A stretch of 44,169 bases of DNA, from positions 1 to 44,169 of the forward strand of contig DDZV01000007.1 in assembly GCA_002346475.1 (NCBI GenBank), in the 5' to 3' direction. The notes under the pieces were generated by a model. The model did not search any database. It was not told the origin of the DNA and saw only the letters and a program-made list of their open reading frames with translations. Within the stretch, counting starts at the first letter, position 1; the number at the start of each line of letters is the position of its first letter. This document shows positions 32,413 through 42,500 of this stretch, in pieces. Source of the DNA: Acidobacteria bacterium UBA2999 (lineage in GTDB: Bacteria > Acidobacteriota > Vicinamibacteria > Vicinamibacterales > UBA2999). The translations under genes and the position numbers were made by a program.

Positions 32413-33834
32413 CTAATAATGAACCCTTCTATGTGTTGAAACTGGTATTTTTAGCTCTTCTCTGTACTTAGCAATTGTTCTTCGTGCAAGCCACAGGCCT
32501 TCACCTTGCAGAATGTTAAGGATCTTTGAGTCGCTTAAAGGACTTTTTGGGTTTTCATCTTCAATAATTTTTTTCATCCGTTCTTTTACAGTAATTGATG
32601 AAACTGAACCACCGTACGAACTGGCAATTCCACTATGAAAGAAATATTTCATTTCAAAGACACCTTGCGGCGTGTGGATGTACTTGTTAGTAACAACTCG
32701 GCTAACTGTTGATTCGTGCATGCCAATGTCGTCTGCAACTTCACGGAGGACGAGGGGGCGAAGATACTTAACGCCGAGATCTAGAAACTCTTGCTGGAAG
32801 TTAATAATACTTGTCGCAGTTTTATAAATTGTTTTTCTCCTTTGTTCGACAGATTTTATTAGCCATAGTGCCGATTTAAACTTGTCTTTGACGTAATTTC
32901 TGGTTTCGTTAGTGCACTTAGAATTTTTCCTAAGGAGTTCTCGATACATTGCGCTAATGCGAAGCTGCGGAAGCCCTTCGTCATTCAAGATCGCTACGTA
33001 CGAACCTTCTAGCTTGACTACTTGCACGTCAGGAATTACGTGCTGAGACTGGGAATGATTTAATCGACCACCAGGCTTAGGATCAAGGTGTTTAATAATT
33101 TCAATATGAGGATGAACCTTTTCAGGTGACATTCCTAATTTTCGTGCAAGATCTTTAATTTGATTAGTTTGCAACAAGTGTAAATATTTGGTTACGATTG
33201 TTTCACTCGGAGAACCTTCCATTCCCAGCTGTTTTAGTTGCAGGATTAAGCATTCCTGTAAATTCCTGGCACCTACTCCAGTAGGATCTAAGCTCTGAAT
33301 GAGAGCGAGAGCTGTTTCAACGTCAGTAGTAGGCCACGACCCCATTATTGCAATTTCATCGATCGTAGCAACAAGCATTCCATCATCATCTAAATTTCCA
33401 ATAATTGCCTCGCCTATCTCTCGTAATAAAGAGTCGTCAGCTTGCATAGATAATTGCCAGGAAAGATGATCTGCTAGAGAAGGTGCTGACGATAAAGTGC
33501 TTTCTATTGACGGAAATTCGCTTGTTTCTTTCTGTGTTCGAGGCAGAGAGTTGCCTTCAAGATATTCTTCGAAGAAATAGTCGTAGTCTTGATCATCAAA
33601 GTTGTTATCCTGCTCAGAGCTTTTTTCTTCATCAGGTCTTTCGTTAACGCCCTCAACCTCTTGTGCATCTTCTGTTGGAATTTCTTCAAGTAGAGGGTTC
33701 TCTGCCATTTCCTGATTAAGGAGTTCTGACAACTCCATTTTAGACATTGGAAGCAACTTAAGGGCCTGCTGAAGCGATGGTGTTAGGACGAGCTTCTGGA
33801 CCAGCTTAGTTTGAAGTTTTTGCTGAATTGCCAT
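32413..33834 (-). CDS. rpoN: RNA polymerase sigma-54 factor
   Basis: A 473-residue sigma-54. Region I is glutamine/leucine-rich (LVQKLVLTPSLQQALKLLPM) and interacts with enhancer-binding ATPases. Region II is acidic (about 50-90). The core-binding domain follows, then the helix-turn-helix (EVADDIGMHESTVSRVV) and the invariant RpoN box ARRTIAKYRE at residues 450-459. It depends on AAA+ activators, none of which is in the window. It follows lptB by 44 bases, the arrangement seen in many Gram-negative bacteria, and precedes rapZ. Confidence 0.97.
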   Translation of the reverse strand: MAIQQKLQTKLVQKLVLTPSLQQALKLLPMSKMELSELLNQEMAENPLLEEIPTEDAQEVEGVNERPDEEKSSEQDNNFDDQDYDYFFEEYLEGNSLPRTQKETSEFPSIESTLSSAPSLADHLSWQLSMQADDSLLREIGEAIIGNLDDDGMLVATIDEIAIMGSWPTTDVETALALIQSLDPTGVGARNLQECLILQLKQLGMEGSPSETIVTKYLHLLQTNQIKDLARKLGMSPEKVHPHIEIIKHLDPKPGGRLNHSQSQHVIPDVQVVKLEGSYVAILNDEGLPQLRISAMYRELLRKNSKCTNETRNYVKDKFKSALWLIKSVEQRRKTIYKTATSIINFQQEFLDLGVKYLRPLVLREVADDIGMHESTVSRVVTNKYIHTPQGVFEMKYFFHSGIASSYGGSVSSITVKERMKKIIEDENPKSPLSDSKILNILQGEGLWLARRTIAKYREELKIPVSTHRRVHY

Positions 33835-33878
33835 GGTGTTTTTTGGTTTAGCCAGGCTTCCTTTTACTTGAACGTATC

Positions 33879-34604
33879 TTAGTCCAGGCGAAAGTCAGTG
33901 CCGAGATAAATCCGGCGAACTTCTTCGTCAGAGGCTAGGCTCTCTGGAGTGCCACTTCGAAAGATTTCGCCGTCATGAACAATGTATGCACGGTCTGTTA
34001 TTCGAAGGGTTTCTCGAACATTGTGATCGGTTACCAATACGCCAATCCCACGTTCTTTTAAATGAAAAATAATGTTTTGAATGTCGGAAACTGCTATCGG
34101 ATCTATCCCTGAAAATGGCTCGTCGAGCAAGATGAATCTTGGGGATACAACCAGGGCTCTGGTAATCTCGACCCGTCGCCGTTCACCTCCCGACAAGGTA
34201 TGCGCTGGAGACTGTGCAAGAGATTCTAGGCCAAGCTCTGACAGGAGTGTGTGAAGCCGTTCTTTTCTCTCTGAGTTCTCAAGATCAATTGTTTCAAGAA
34301 TCGCTAAAATATTTTGCTCTACGGTAAGGCCTCTAAAAACAGAGGGCTCTTGAGGTAAGTACCCAATTCCTTTTCTAGCTCTAATGTACATTGGGTCGGT
34401 AGTTACATCTTGTCCGTCTAGAATGACATTGCCAGAATCAGCTGGAATTAAGCCAATCGTCATATAGAAAGTAGTTGTTTTTCCAGCACCATTCGGCCCA
34501 AGCAACCCAACGACTTCGCCAGATTTAACATCAAGGCTCACCTTTTTAACAACCATACGACCACTGTATGATTTTGAAAGCTCGTGAGTGCTCAGAGTTG
34601 ACAT
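33879..34604 (-). CDS. lptB: LPS export ABC transporter ATP-binding protein LptB
   Basis: A 241-residue ABC ATPase. It has Walker A GPNGAGKTT at residues 36-44, Q-loop GYLPQEPSVFRGLTVEQN, signature LSGGERRRVEI, Walker B FILLDEPFSGIDP and switch histidine in VTDHNV. The GERRRVEIARAL-type signature and closeness to the lptC/A-like gene mark it as LptB. It should power the fused LptFG permease. The ATG shares one base with the upstream stop (TGATG), so it is translationally coupled to the LptC/A-like protein. Confidence 0.96.
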   Translation of the reverse strand: MSTLSTHELSKSYSGRMVVKKVSLDVKSGEVVGLLGPNGAGKTTTFYMTIGLIPADSGNVILDGQDVTTDPMYIRARKGIGYLPQEPSVFRGLTVEQNILAILETIDLENSERKERLHTLLSELGLESLAQSPAHTLSGGERRRVEITRALVVSPRFILLDEPFSGIDPIAVSDIQNIIFHLKERGIGVLVTDHNVRETLRITDRAYIVHDGEIFRSGTPESLASDEEVRRIYLGTDFRLD

Positions 34605-36703
34605 CAGAATGCACCAGCTTCTTGGCAGGGCTCCTCAGTACTTGTTTGAGTGCGTGTTGTATTGTTTCCGCCAACTGTAATTTGATTAGCCGTTTTAAAA
34701 AACGTCAACGTTTGTCCGATGGTTTCTCGACATCTTTCTATTACTTTGACTGGTTTAATTGATGCTGATGAAATTTCATAGCGTTCGTCTGCTGAGTAAT
34801 AAATTAGGTTCTCGCCAGTTGCTACTCGCATGTCTGGCGGTGAATCAAGACGTACTGTAACCTGCTCGCGAGCTTCAAGTCGATCCACGTGGTTTTCGTT
34901 AGTTGAAAGAATAGCAACAATCTCTCGGGCAGATAAATTCCCTTGAGGCCCTGACAACGTTGCCAAGGGTTGTTCGGAGCTTTCGGGAGTCTTGGTAAGA
35001 TATTGAATTCTTCGAACTGCCTCTTCGTAGTGAATTTCGTTAGCTTCACCAGTAGACAGGCCTTCGCTAAAACTAATTAGCGATCTGGCGTTTCCGGTAG
35101 CTGTTAAGTCTCCCTTAGATCTATCAAGAAAAATCCTATTCGCTCTTAGTGCTGTTTCTCCCTGCCAGAGCTGTGCATTTCCATTATAGAAGCCGCGACC
35201 ATGGTTGCCATTGTAATTAAGCTCCTCGGCGTGTGCGTAAGCTGGTTGTCCTTGAACCAGTAGGCCAGGTAGCTTCCCAAGAGTTTCCTCATGGTTAGGC
35301 TGCAGTTCTGTCTTTACTGCTCCGCTGGCAAGGATCTCAAGAGTTTTAAGTCCTACATCTATTTTTTCAGCACGAATATCAACCTGCGCATCTTCCACAT
35401 GCGGCAAACTTTCTTCGTGCATCTTTTGAAGTTCCAATGTTCCGATCAGGGGGTTATAGAGAACTTCTCCAGCACTTGCAACAATCCCATCACCCTCGAA
35501 TTGCACATCTTGAGTAAAAATAGCATTTGAGATTTCTTTGTCCTGCAGGGTGATCTCTAGTTTTTCTGAACTTATTACGCGATCAACACTTTCTGATTCG
35601 GAGGCCTTTTCTTTGTATTCAATGTCGCCTAGAAATAAAGCTGACGTTAAGCCACCGCCTGGAATGCCAATTGCATCAATTGATTGAGAGCTAATTGTTC
35701 TTGCAGAAGGTTCTGGTTCTAACGGTAAATAAAACTGAATGCCATTGTTACCTGTAACTGCTGACAGAGAACCTTGATTGTCAATGTCTATTACGAGAGA
35801 GCCAGCGGAAATGAGTGTGCCAGCTTGAGTTCCAGACGAAGCTAGCGCTACTTTTCCTTGTCCCGATAGTTTTATTTGTTCAAGCGACTTCCCGTCATCA
35901 CTGTAGTCGAGGTCTATATTTTCAGCAGCAAGATAGTCAAACGCATCAGAATCACCAAGCACGTAGGCATTTCCTCGAAGTTCAAGGTAGAGAATGCTTT
36001 CTTCGTTTTCTGTTAAATAAGCGGTAACTTGGTTTGCCTTCAAGACCTCCTCTCCTCGACGAGCTTGAACGTCATGTTCAATTAACAGAAAGTCACCACG
36101 CCGAGAGAAAGTTGAACTGCCGCCTTCAAATTCCATCTCTTCAGAAACAGAAGCGCCTAAGTTAACCTTAGAGTTGTCATCAATAGTCAAGACGTCAGAA
36201 GCATTGTCGTAGGTCATGCCAACCCCTGTGCCATTGAAACGTCCTCGACTAAAGCTTAAAGGTCCAGGGGCTCGAACGATTCCGTTAGGTTCTGTAAAGA
36301 TTTCCATGTTGTCTGAGAGCACTTCTAGGCCATCGTTAGCTGAAAGCTTTGCTGATCCTTGCACAACTATTTCTGAGTTTTCTCCCTCTGCTAAAGCTTC
36401 TCTTCCCGTAATAAGAAAATCTTCGCCTGTTTTTCCACGGACGCTTATCACAACATCAAATAGTTTCACAGAACCGTCTTCATACACGAGTTGTTGGTCA
36501 GCCTGAACCTCGTAATCTTTCTCGACGCCATTTAGCTGACGAAAAATAACTTCTGAACTTTCAAGGATAGATTTTGGGTCTAATCGAACAGGGGCAGACT
36601 GAGGCTCTAAAGGTTCCCTGCCTTCAAAAGAAAGAAAGACTAGAACTAAAAATCCAAAGCCAAGCATGGCCATTGCGAAGCGAACTTTTCGTTGCCAACT
36701 CAT
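34604..36703 (-). CDS. Long LptC/LptA-like lipopolysaccharide transport protein
   Basis: A 699-residue protein with one N-terminal membrane anchor at about 8-26 (FAMAMLGFGFLVLVFLSF) and a long, almost all-beta periplasmic part. The first stretch (about 40-190) looks like LptC. Later stretches resemble repeated OstA/LptA-type strands, for example SEKLEITLQDKEISNAIF, ANRIFLDRSKGDLTATGNA and GENLIYYSADERYEISS. This suggests LptC and LptA functions in one anchored bridge. The start ATG 36703 is preferred over 36727 because AAGGA precedes it and the anchor then begins at once. It directly precedes lptB. Fusion status is inferred from length and pattern, not from alignment. Confidence 0.82.
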   Translation of the reverse strand: MSWQRKVRFAMAMLGFGFLVLVFLSFEGREPLEPQSAPVRLDPKSILESSEVIFRQLNGVEKDYEVQADQQLVYEDGSVKLFDVVISVRGKTGEDFLITGREALAEGENSEIVVQGSAKLSANDGLEVLSDNMEIFTEPNGIVRAPGPLSFSRGRFNGTGVGMTYDNASDVLTIDDNSKVNLGASVSEEMEFEGGSSTFSRRGDFLLIEHDVQARRGEEVLKANQVTAYLTENEESILYLELRGNAYVLGDSDAFDYLAAENIDLDYSDDGKSLEQIKLSGQGKVALASSGTQAGTLISAGSLVIDIDNQGSLSAVTGNNGIQFYLPLEPEPSARTISSQSIDAIGIPGGGLTSALFLGDIEYKEKASESESVDRVISSEKLEITLQDKEISNAIFTQDVQFEGDGIVASAGEVLYNPLIGTLELQKMHEESLPHVEDAQVDIRAEKIDVGLKTLEILASGAVKTELQPNHEETLGKLPGLLVQGQPAYAHAEELNYNGNHGRGFYNGNAQLWQGETALRANRIFLDRSKGDLTATGNARSLISFSEGLSTGEANEIHYEEAVRRIQYLTKTPESSEQPLATLSGPQGNLSAREIVAILSTNENHVDRLEAREQVTVRLDSPPDMRVATGENLIYYSADERYEISSASIKPVKVIERCRETIGQTLTFFKTANQITVGGNNTTRTQTSTEEPCQEAGAF

Positions 36704-36751
36704 TATTTCCTTACAGAATACCAGCAACTATAGGAAGTTGCCCTGAAGCTT

Positions 36752-38497
36752 TTAGTTTTTATCGGTAGGAGCCCTAAAGTCAGCTATCTCAAGCTGTAAC
36801 TGACTTTGACCATTCCAAACATTTTGAACAATTGAGAAAGCCACATCAATTGAACTACGGTTTGTAGCAACAAGGCTTTCCTTCTCAACAGCTCGCCAGG
36901 CTATTCCCCGAATACTTCTCCCTCCCTGACGAAGTCCAACTTTTAAATGCTGCCCTTTCAGCCGACGCGGGCCATCAACAATCTGCACATTACGTGCTTG
37001 AAAAATAGGTCTTGGATTTCCGGCACCAAACGGTGCGAATTTTTCTATTTCGAACAACAATCCCTCAGAAATATCAGAAAGCGAAAGACTCGCATCAATC
37101 GCAAGCCTTGGTTTCAAATCAACTTTTTCTAAATGAAGTTGTGCAAAGTTATTTATTCTGTTTCGTAAATCATCAATTCGAGTTGCCTCAATTTCTAGGC
37201 CAGCAGCTTGAGTGTGACCTCCAAACCGAACCATTAAATCCCCGCAGGATTTAAGTGCTTCAAGGATATCTAATGAAGGAACACTCCTGCAGGAACCGTA
37301 AGCAAGGGCGCCGTCTGTAGAAAGGACTATGGATGGGCGAGAAAACCTATTTACCAGCCTGGAAGCAACTATCCCGATAACACCACGATGCCATCCTTCT
37401 GCAGCAACAACAATAATGGAACAGTTGCCAATATTTTTATTGGACTCAACAAGCTTTATGGCTTGCTCTAAAATTTCAGCTTCTTCTTTTCGACGTTTAA
37501 GATTTTCGTCGTCAAGTTGCTTTGCTAAAGCTCTTGCCTCTGAAGCCATTTCATCGCCCGATAGCAATAAAAGTTTTGCTGCAGTATCTGGAGTGCTCAT
37601 TCGGCCAGCGGCATTTACTCTTGGAGCCAAAGCAAATCCTACTTGGTAGCTATCAATCATTTTTCCAGAAAGCCCACAGACTTCGATTAGAGAGCGCAAA
37701 CCAACGGTATTTGGGCCTTTGGATAGGAGATCAAGGCCAAGCTTTGCTATAACTCGATTCTCCCCAGTTAAGGGCACAACATCAGCTAATGTTCCAATGG
37801 CGGCTATTTTTAAAAAAGACGGTAGCCAATTATGGCGGTCGGCTTTTTTACAGATAGCTTGAACTAATTTAAGGGCTACGCCAACCCCCGCTAGATTCCT
37901 GTCTGGGTAGTTACAATCAGAGCGCTTAGGATTTATAACAGCTAGTGCTTGTGGAAGCTCTGTGCCAGGCTCATGGTGATCGGTAATAATTAAGTCAACG
38001 CCTAGAGATTTTGCTGTCAGTGCTGCTTCCGAAGCATTTATCCCACAGTCAACCGAAATAATTAGGCGCACTCCTTGATCGTGCAGGCGCTCGACAATGG
38101 CCGACTGCAATCCGTACCCGTCCTTCAGTCTTTCTGGGAGAAAGTGCATTACATTAGCGCCCAGCAATTCTAATGTTCGGCGCAAAAGAACTGTTGAGGT
38201 TACACCATCAACATCGTAATCGCCGTGGACGACAATTCGTTCTTTTTGCTCTATAGCAAGAAGGATGCGCTCAACGGCTGTACCCATATCTGCGAGAATT
38301 AATGGATCGTGAAGGTGATCGATTGAGGGTGATAAAAAGCGTTTTGCTTGATCGCTAGTATTGATTCCTCGCAGGCACAACAGTCTCGCTGTGATTGACG
38401 ACACACCAAGTTCAGAAGTGAGAGTCTCTGCACGCTTAGGATCAAAAGATCTTGTCTCCCAGATGCGATCATGTTTCTGCATCTCAGAGCGTCCCAT
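36752..38497 (-). CDS. recJ: Single-stranded-DNA-specific exonuclease RecJ
   Basis: A 581-residue 5'-3' single-strand exonuclease of the DHH superfamily. The metal motifs are visible in order: VHGDYDVDGVTS near residues 91-102, ISVDCGINA, LIITDHHEPG (the DHH motif), and the DHHA1 motif RFGGHTQAAGLEI near 430. The C-terminal OB-fold domain completes the protein. It works in mismatch repair, RecF-type recombination and stalled-fork processing. It lies 6 bases after accA and 48 bases before the LptC/A-like start, in one strand-consistent run. Confidence 0.95.
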   Translation of the reverse strand: MGRSEMQKHDRIWETRSFDPKRAETLTSELGVSSITARLLCLRGINTSDQAKRFLSPSIDHLHDPLILADMGTAVERILLAIEQKERIVVHGDYDVDGVTSTVLLRRTLELLGANVMHFLPERLKDGYGLQSAIVERLHDQGVRLIISVDCGINASEAALTAKSLGVDLIITDHHEPGTELPQALAVINPKRSDCNYPDRNLAGVGVALKLVQAICKKADRHNWLPSFLKIAAIGTLADVVPLTGENRVIAKLGLDLLSKGPNTVGLRSLIEVCGLSGKMIDSYQVGFALAPRVNAAGRMSTPDTAAKLLLLSGDEMASEARALAKQLDDENLKRRKEEAEILEQAIKLVESNKNIGNCSIIVVAAEGWHRGVIGIVASRLVNRFSRPSIVLSTDGALAYGSCRSVPSLDILEALKSCGDLMVRFGGHTQAAGLEIEATRIDDLRNRINNFAQLHLEKVDLKPRLAIDASLSLSDISEGLLFEIEKFAPFGAGNPRPIFQARNVQIVDGPRRLKGQHLKVGLRQGGRSIRGIAWRAVEKESLVATNRSSIDVAFSIVQNVWNGQSQLQLEIADFRAPTDKN

Positions 38498-38503
38498 TAG
38501 TTA

Positions 38504-39475
38504 CTAATCCTTTGTGACTTCTGTTAGGCCGATATCGCCCATGTGCCGAAATTTTTGATAGCGTTGCTCAAGTATTTCATCAGGGTCAAGAGATTGAACT
38601 TTCTTGAGGGTCTGTTCAAGTGGCAGGTCCAACAAAGTGGCAGCTTCAGTAGGATTTGAATGAGCGCCGCCTACAGGTTCTGGAACAATAGTATCAACAA
38701 TTCCTAAGCGCAAAAGATCTGGTGCAGTTAGTGCAAGGGCTTCAGAGGCTTCTACTTTACGATCAGCGTCTCTCCACAGAATAGCTGCGCAACCTTCGGG
38801 GGGGATCACACTATAAATAGCGAATTCATGCATCAGTATGCGATCGCCAACAGCGATACCAAGTGCTCCACCACTGCCTCCCTCTCCATGAACGATCACT
38901 ATTACAGGCACTGTTAGTGTAGCCATTTCTCGCAAATTATTCGCGATCGCTTCAGCAATACCTCGCTCTTCAGATTCGATGCCTGGGTAAGCAGCCGGAG
39001 TGTCAATGAAAGAAATAATTGGCCTATTAAATTTTTCAGCGAGCTTCATTGCTCGCAAGGCTTTTCTGTAACCTTCAGGCCGTGCATACCCAAAGTTTCG
39101 GTGGATTTTTTGTTTTGTATCACTGCCACCCTTGTGGTGTCCGACAACAAGAACGGGGGTTTCCTTGTAATCTGCAAAACCCGTAATGATCGCTGGGTCA
39201 TCAGCGAATCGCCTGTCTCCACTAATTTGAGTAAAGTCAGTGAACAAGTAATTAATATAGTCAAGAACTGTTGGACGATTGGGATGCCTGGCTACTAGCA
39301 CGCGTTGCCAAGGGCCCAATGACGAGTAAATTTCAGCCCTAAGAGAGCCTGCTTTAGAACGCAGTTGCTTAATCTTTTCTTGACGTTGAGGAGTCTGAGG
39401 CAACTTTAATAAAGCCTCTATTTCCTCAATTGCGAGATTTATAGGTTCCTCAAATTCAAGCTTGTCTATTGACAT
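38504..39475 (-). CDS. accA: Acetyl-CoA carboxylase carboxyltransferase subunit alpha
   Basis: Transfers the carboxyl group from carboxybiotin to acetyl-CoA to make malonyl-CoA for fatty acid synthesis. The 323 residues contain ARHPNRPTVLDYI, FGYARPEGYRKALR, FIDTPAAYPGIESEERG and the oxyanion region VHGEGGSGGALGIAVGDRI. Length is typical for the separate alpha subunit. It lies 63 bases after dnaE, a pairing also found in Proteobacteria, and 6 bases before recJ. accD, the beta subunit partner, is not in the window. Confidence 0.97.
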   Translation of the reverse strand: MSIDKLEFEEPINLAIEEIEALLKLPQTPQRQEKIKQLRSKAGSLRAEIYSSLGPWQRVLVARHPNRPTVLDYINYLFTDFTQISGDRRFADDPAIITGFADYKETPVLVVGHHKGGSDTKQKIHRNFGYARPEGYRKALRAMKLAEKFNRPIISFIDTPAAYPGIESEERGIAEAIANNLREMATLTVPVIVIVHGEGGSGGALGIAVGDRILMHEFAIYSVIPPEGCAAILWRDADRKVEASEALALTAPDLLRLGIVDTIVPEPVGGAHSNPTEAATLLDLPLEQTLKKVQSLDPDEILEQRYQKFRHMGDIGLTEVTKD

Positions 39476-39538
39476 GGGTTCTTTTTACTTTCAAAAGAGG
39501 ACCAAAGAATACAGCAATAGCATTAGTGCGTTGCATAT

Positions 39539-42500
39539 TTAATTCAATGTAACAGATTCAGCGCCGCAAAGCTCTTTCACCTTTGCGACTAGCGAGTTTG
39601 AGATGTGAACTCGTAGTTGGGGCTCAATATCCATATGCACTCGAATGTTAGACTCATGATCGTCAACACTTAACGTGACCGATCCATCTCCCTTATGTTG
39701 TTTAAAAATCTCAAGTAGCTTTGCAAATGTTTCTTTGCTATGAGGCGGCGATGACAAGTGTATTGCAATAGACTTTGCAACTCCCTTTAGCAGCCTTTCT
39801 ATTGGGGCTATCTCTGTAGTAATCATTCGCAATGAATCTTCAGCGACTTCAAATTTTCCCTTTACTAATACAGTTTGACCAATCTCAATGAGCTTGCTAT
39901 AAATTTGAAACGGTTCAGGGAACACAACTGCTTCTAGAAAACCGTGCGAATCTTCGAGAGTCATCACGCACATGCGGTCACCCTTACGTGTTTTCAGAGG
40001 GCGAATGTTTGAAACGATACCTCCAATAGAAATATTTTCAACAGGTTCTCTGTGTCCATTGCTGCCATTGACATTGCCATTCAAAGGAGTCTCTCCTAGC
40101 GCTTCTTGTTTTAAGGCAAGGTCGGCAGTCGTAACGGCTCCAAGCGCCTTCAGTTTATCTGCCCAACGATCAATTGGATGGCCACTCCAATAGAGCCCAA
40201 TTGTTTCTTTTTCATACTGTAGTTGTTCTAGTTCGCTTAAGGGGGACGCCTCTGTTAATTTGTATTGACGAGAAGCCGCTTCGCCTGAGCCAGCTTCACC
40301 AAAAAGGTCGGCTTGACCCAAGTCTTTATCTCGTTGTATTCGATTCCCATGGTCCAATACTGCATCAATGCTCGCCAGCAACTGCGCCCGGTAATGACGA
40401 ACACCCTCAGGGGTAATTTCCCGAGCTTCTTTTTTCTGAAATGAATCGCAAGCCCCAGATTTTATAAGAGCTTCAAAAACACGCTTATTAGCATGGCGAA
40501 GATCAACTACTTCACTTAGTTCGTAAATTGATGCAATACTCCTGCCGAGATTCTGTCGTGCTGTAATAAGTTCTGAAATAACACCTTCACCAAGACCCTT
40601 AATGGCTGTTAGACCAAAACGAACGCCGTGTCCAGGTTCTACAGAAAATCTTAGCTGACTCTCGTTTAAGTCTGGAGGCAGGACTGGAATTTCACGCTCT
40701 CGACATTCTCCTAAGTAAGTTGAAAGTTTTTTAGCATCTTGAGCCTCGATAGTGAGCAATGCTGAGGCAAAATGCCATGGATAATTTGCCTTTAAATAAG
40801 CTGTTTGGTACGCCAAAAAAGCGTAGGCAGTCGAGTGGGATTTATTAAAGCCATAGCCAGCAAAATTTTCCATTAGCTTGAATAGCTTCTTTGCTTTTCT
40901 CTTATCGATGCCGTTTTTTTTCGCGCCAGTCACAAAAAGTTCCTGTTGCCGGGCCATTACCTCTGGATCCTTTTTTCCCATCGCTTTACGAAGTACATCT
41001 GACTGTCCAAGGGTAAAGCCTGCCAATTTTGTCGCAATGTGCATGACTTGTTCCTGGTAGGCAATGACGCCATAGGTGTCTGCAAGAATTGGCTCTAACT
41101 CCGGCAGCTCATATTTCACAGTCTTTTTACCCTGCTTTCTGGCAATAAAGTCGTCAACCATTCCGCTCTTGAGTGGTCCAGGCCGGTATAGTGCGTTCAA
41201 TGCAATTAAGTCTTCCAACCTCTCTGGCTTTGCCTTTCTCAACAGGTCGCGCATTCCTGAACTTTCAAATTGGAAAATCCCGTAAGTTTGTCCGTCACAA
41301 AAGAGGCTGTAGGTTTTTGGGTCATTGATAGGAATGGTTTCAATATTAAGATCTATATTTTCTGTTCGTTTAATTTCACGGAGCGCATCTTGGATTAAGG
41401 TAAGTGTGCTTAAACCAAGAAAGTCCATTTTCAAGAGACCGACTCTTTCAATTTCATTCATCGTCCACTGCGTGGTGATCTCATCTCTTGCACTTTTGTA
41501 CAAGGGCGCGTAGTCCGTAATCGGACCTGGCGCAATAACAACTCCTGCTGCATGCACAGATGCATGTCTGGACATGCCTTCAAGCCTTCGTCCGATTGTT
41601 AAAACTTTTTTCACATTCGGATCTTTGGCATCCATATCTTTCAAGACTGGATTTTCAGTAAGAGCCTTTTCAAGAGTCATGTCTAAAGCAAAGGGAATTT
41701 GTTTTGCTATACGATCGACCTCAGCATAGGAAATATCAAGTGCTCGCCCAACATCTCGGACGACTGCCCGGGCCTTCATTTTTCCAAAAGTAATGATCTG
41801 TGCGACGTTGTCTCGGCCGTACTTTTGAGTTACATAGTCAATGACTTCTCCTCGTCTCCGTTCACAGAAGTCAACATCAATATCAGGAAGTGAGACCCGT
41901 TCGGGGTTAAGAAACCGTTCAAAAATAAGCTCAAAATCGAGCGGGTCAACGTCTGTGATACGTAGGCACCACGCTACTAAGGATCCTGCGGCTGAACCTC
42001 GTCCAGGACCTACAGGGATTCCTTTCTCGCGGGCATAGCGAATAAAATCCCAAACAATAAGGAAATATCCTGGGTAGCCCATACGCTTAATCATTTCAAT
42101 CTCATACATGAGACGTTTTTCGTATTCCTCAACACTGTGACGTAAATGACCATCGCTAGCGAGTTTCTTTAATCTCGGTAGTCGTTCTTGGAAACCTTCA
42201 GTGGCAATTTTTTCAAAATACTCTTCAAGGCTGGAACCATCAGGTACTTCAAAACTTGGAAGATGGCTTTCTCCCTTTGGAATGGTGACGTTGCACCTTT
42301 CTGCAATCAGTAAAGTGTTTCGGAGTGCTTGAGGAGTTTCATTGAAAACGTCAGCCATTTGGTCTGCCGTCTTCAGAAAAAATTGGTCGCCTGTATACCG
42401 GAGTCTTCCCTCATCATTTACTTTTTTTCCGGTTCCAATACACAGCAAGATGTCGTGCGGTTGGTGATCGCCTTGACGTAAATAGTGAACATCGTTAGTA

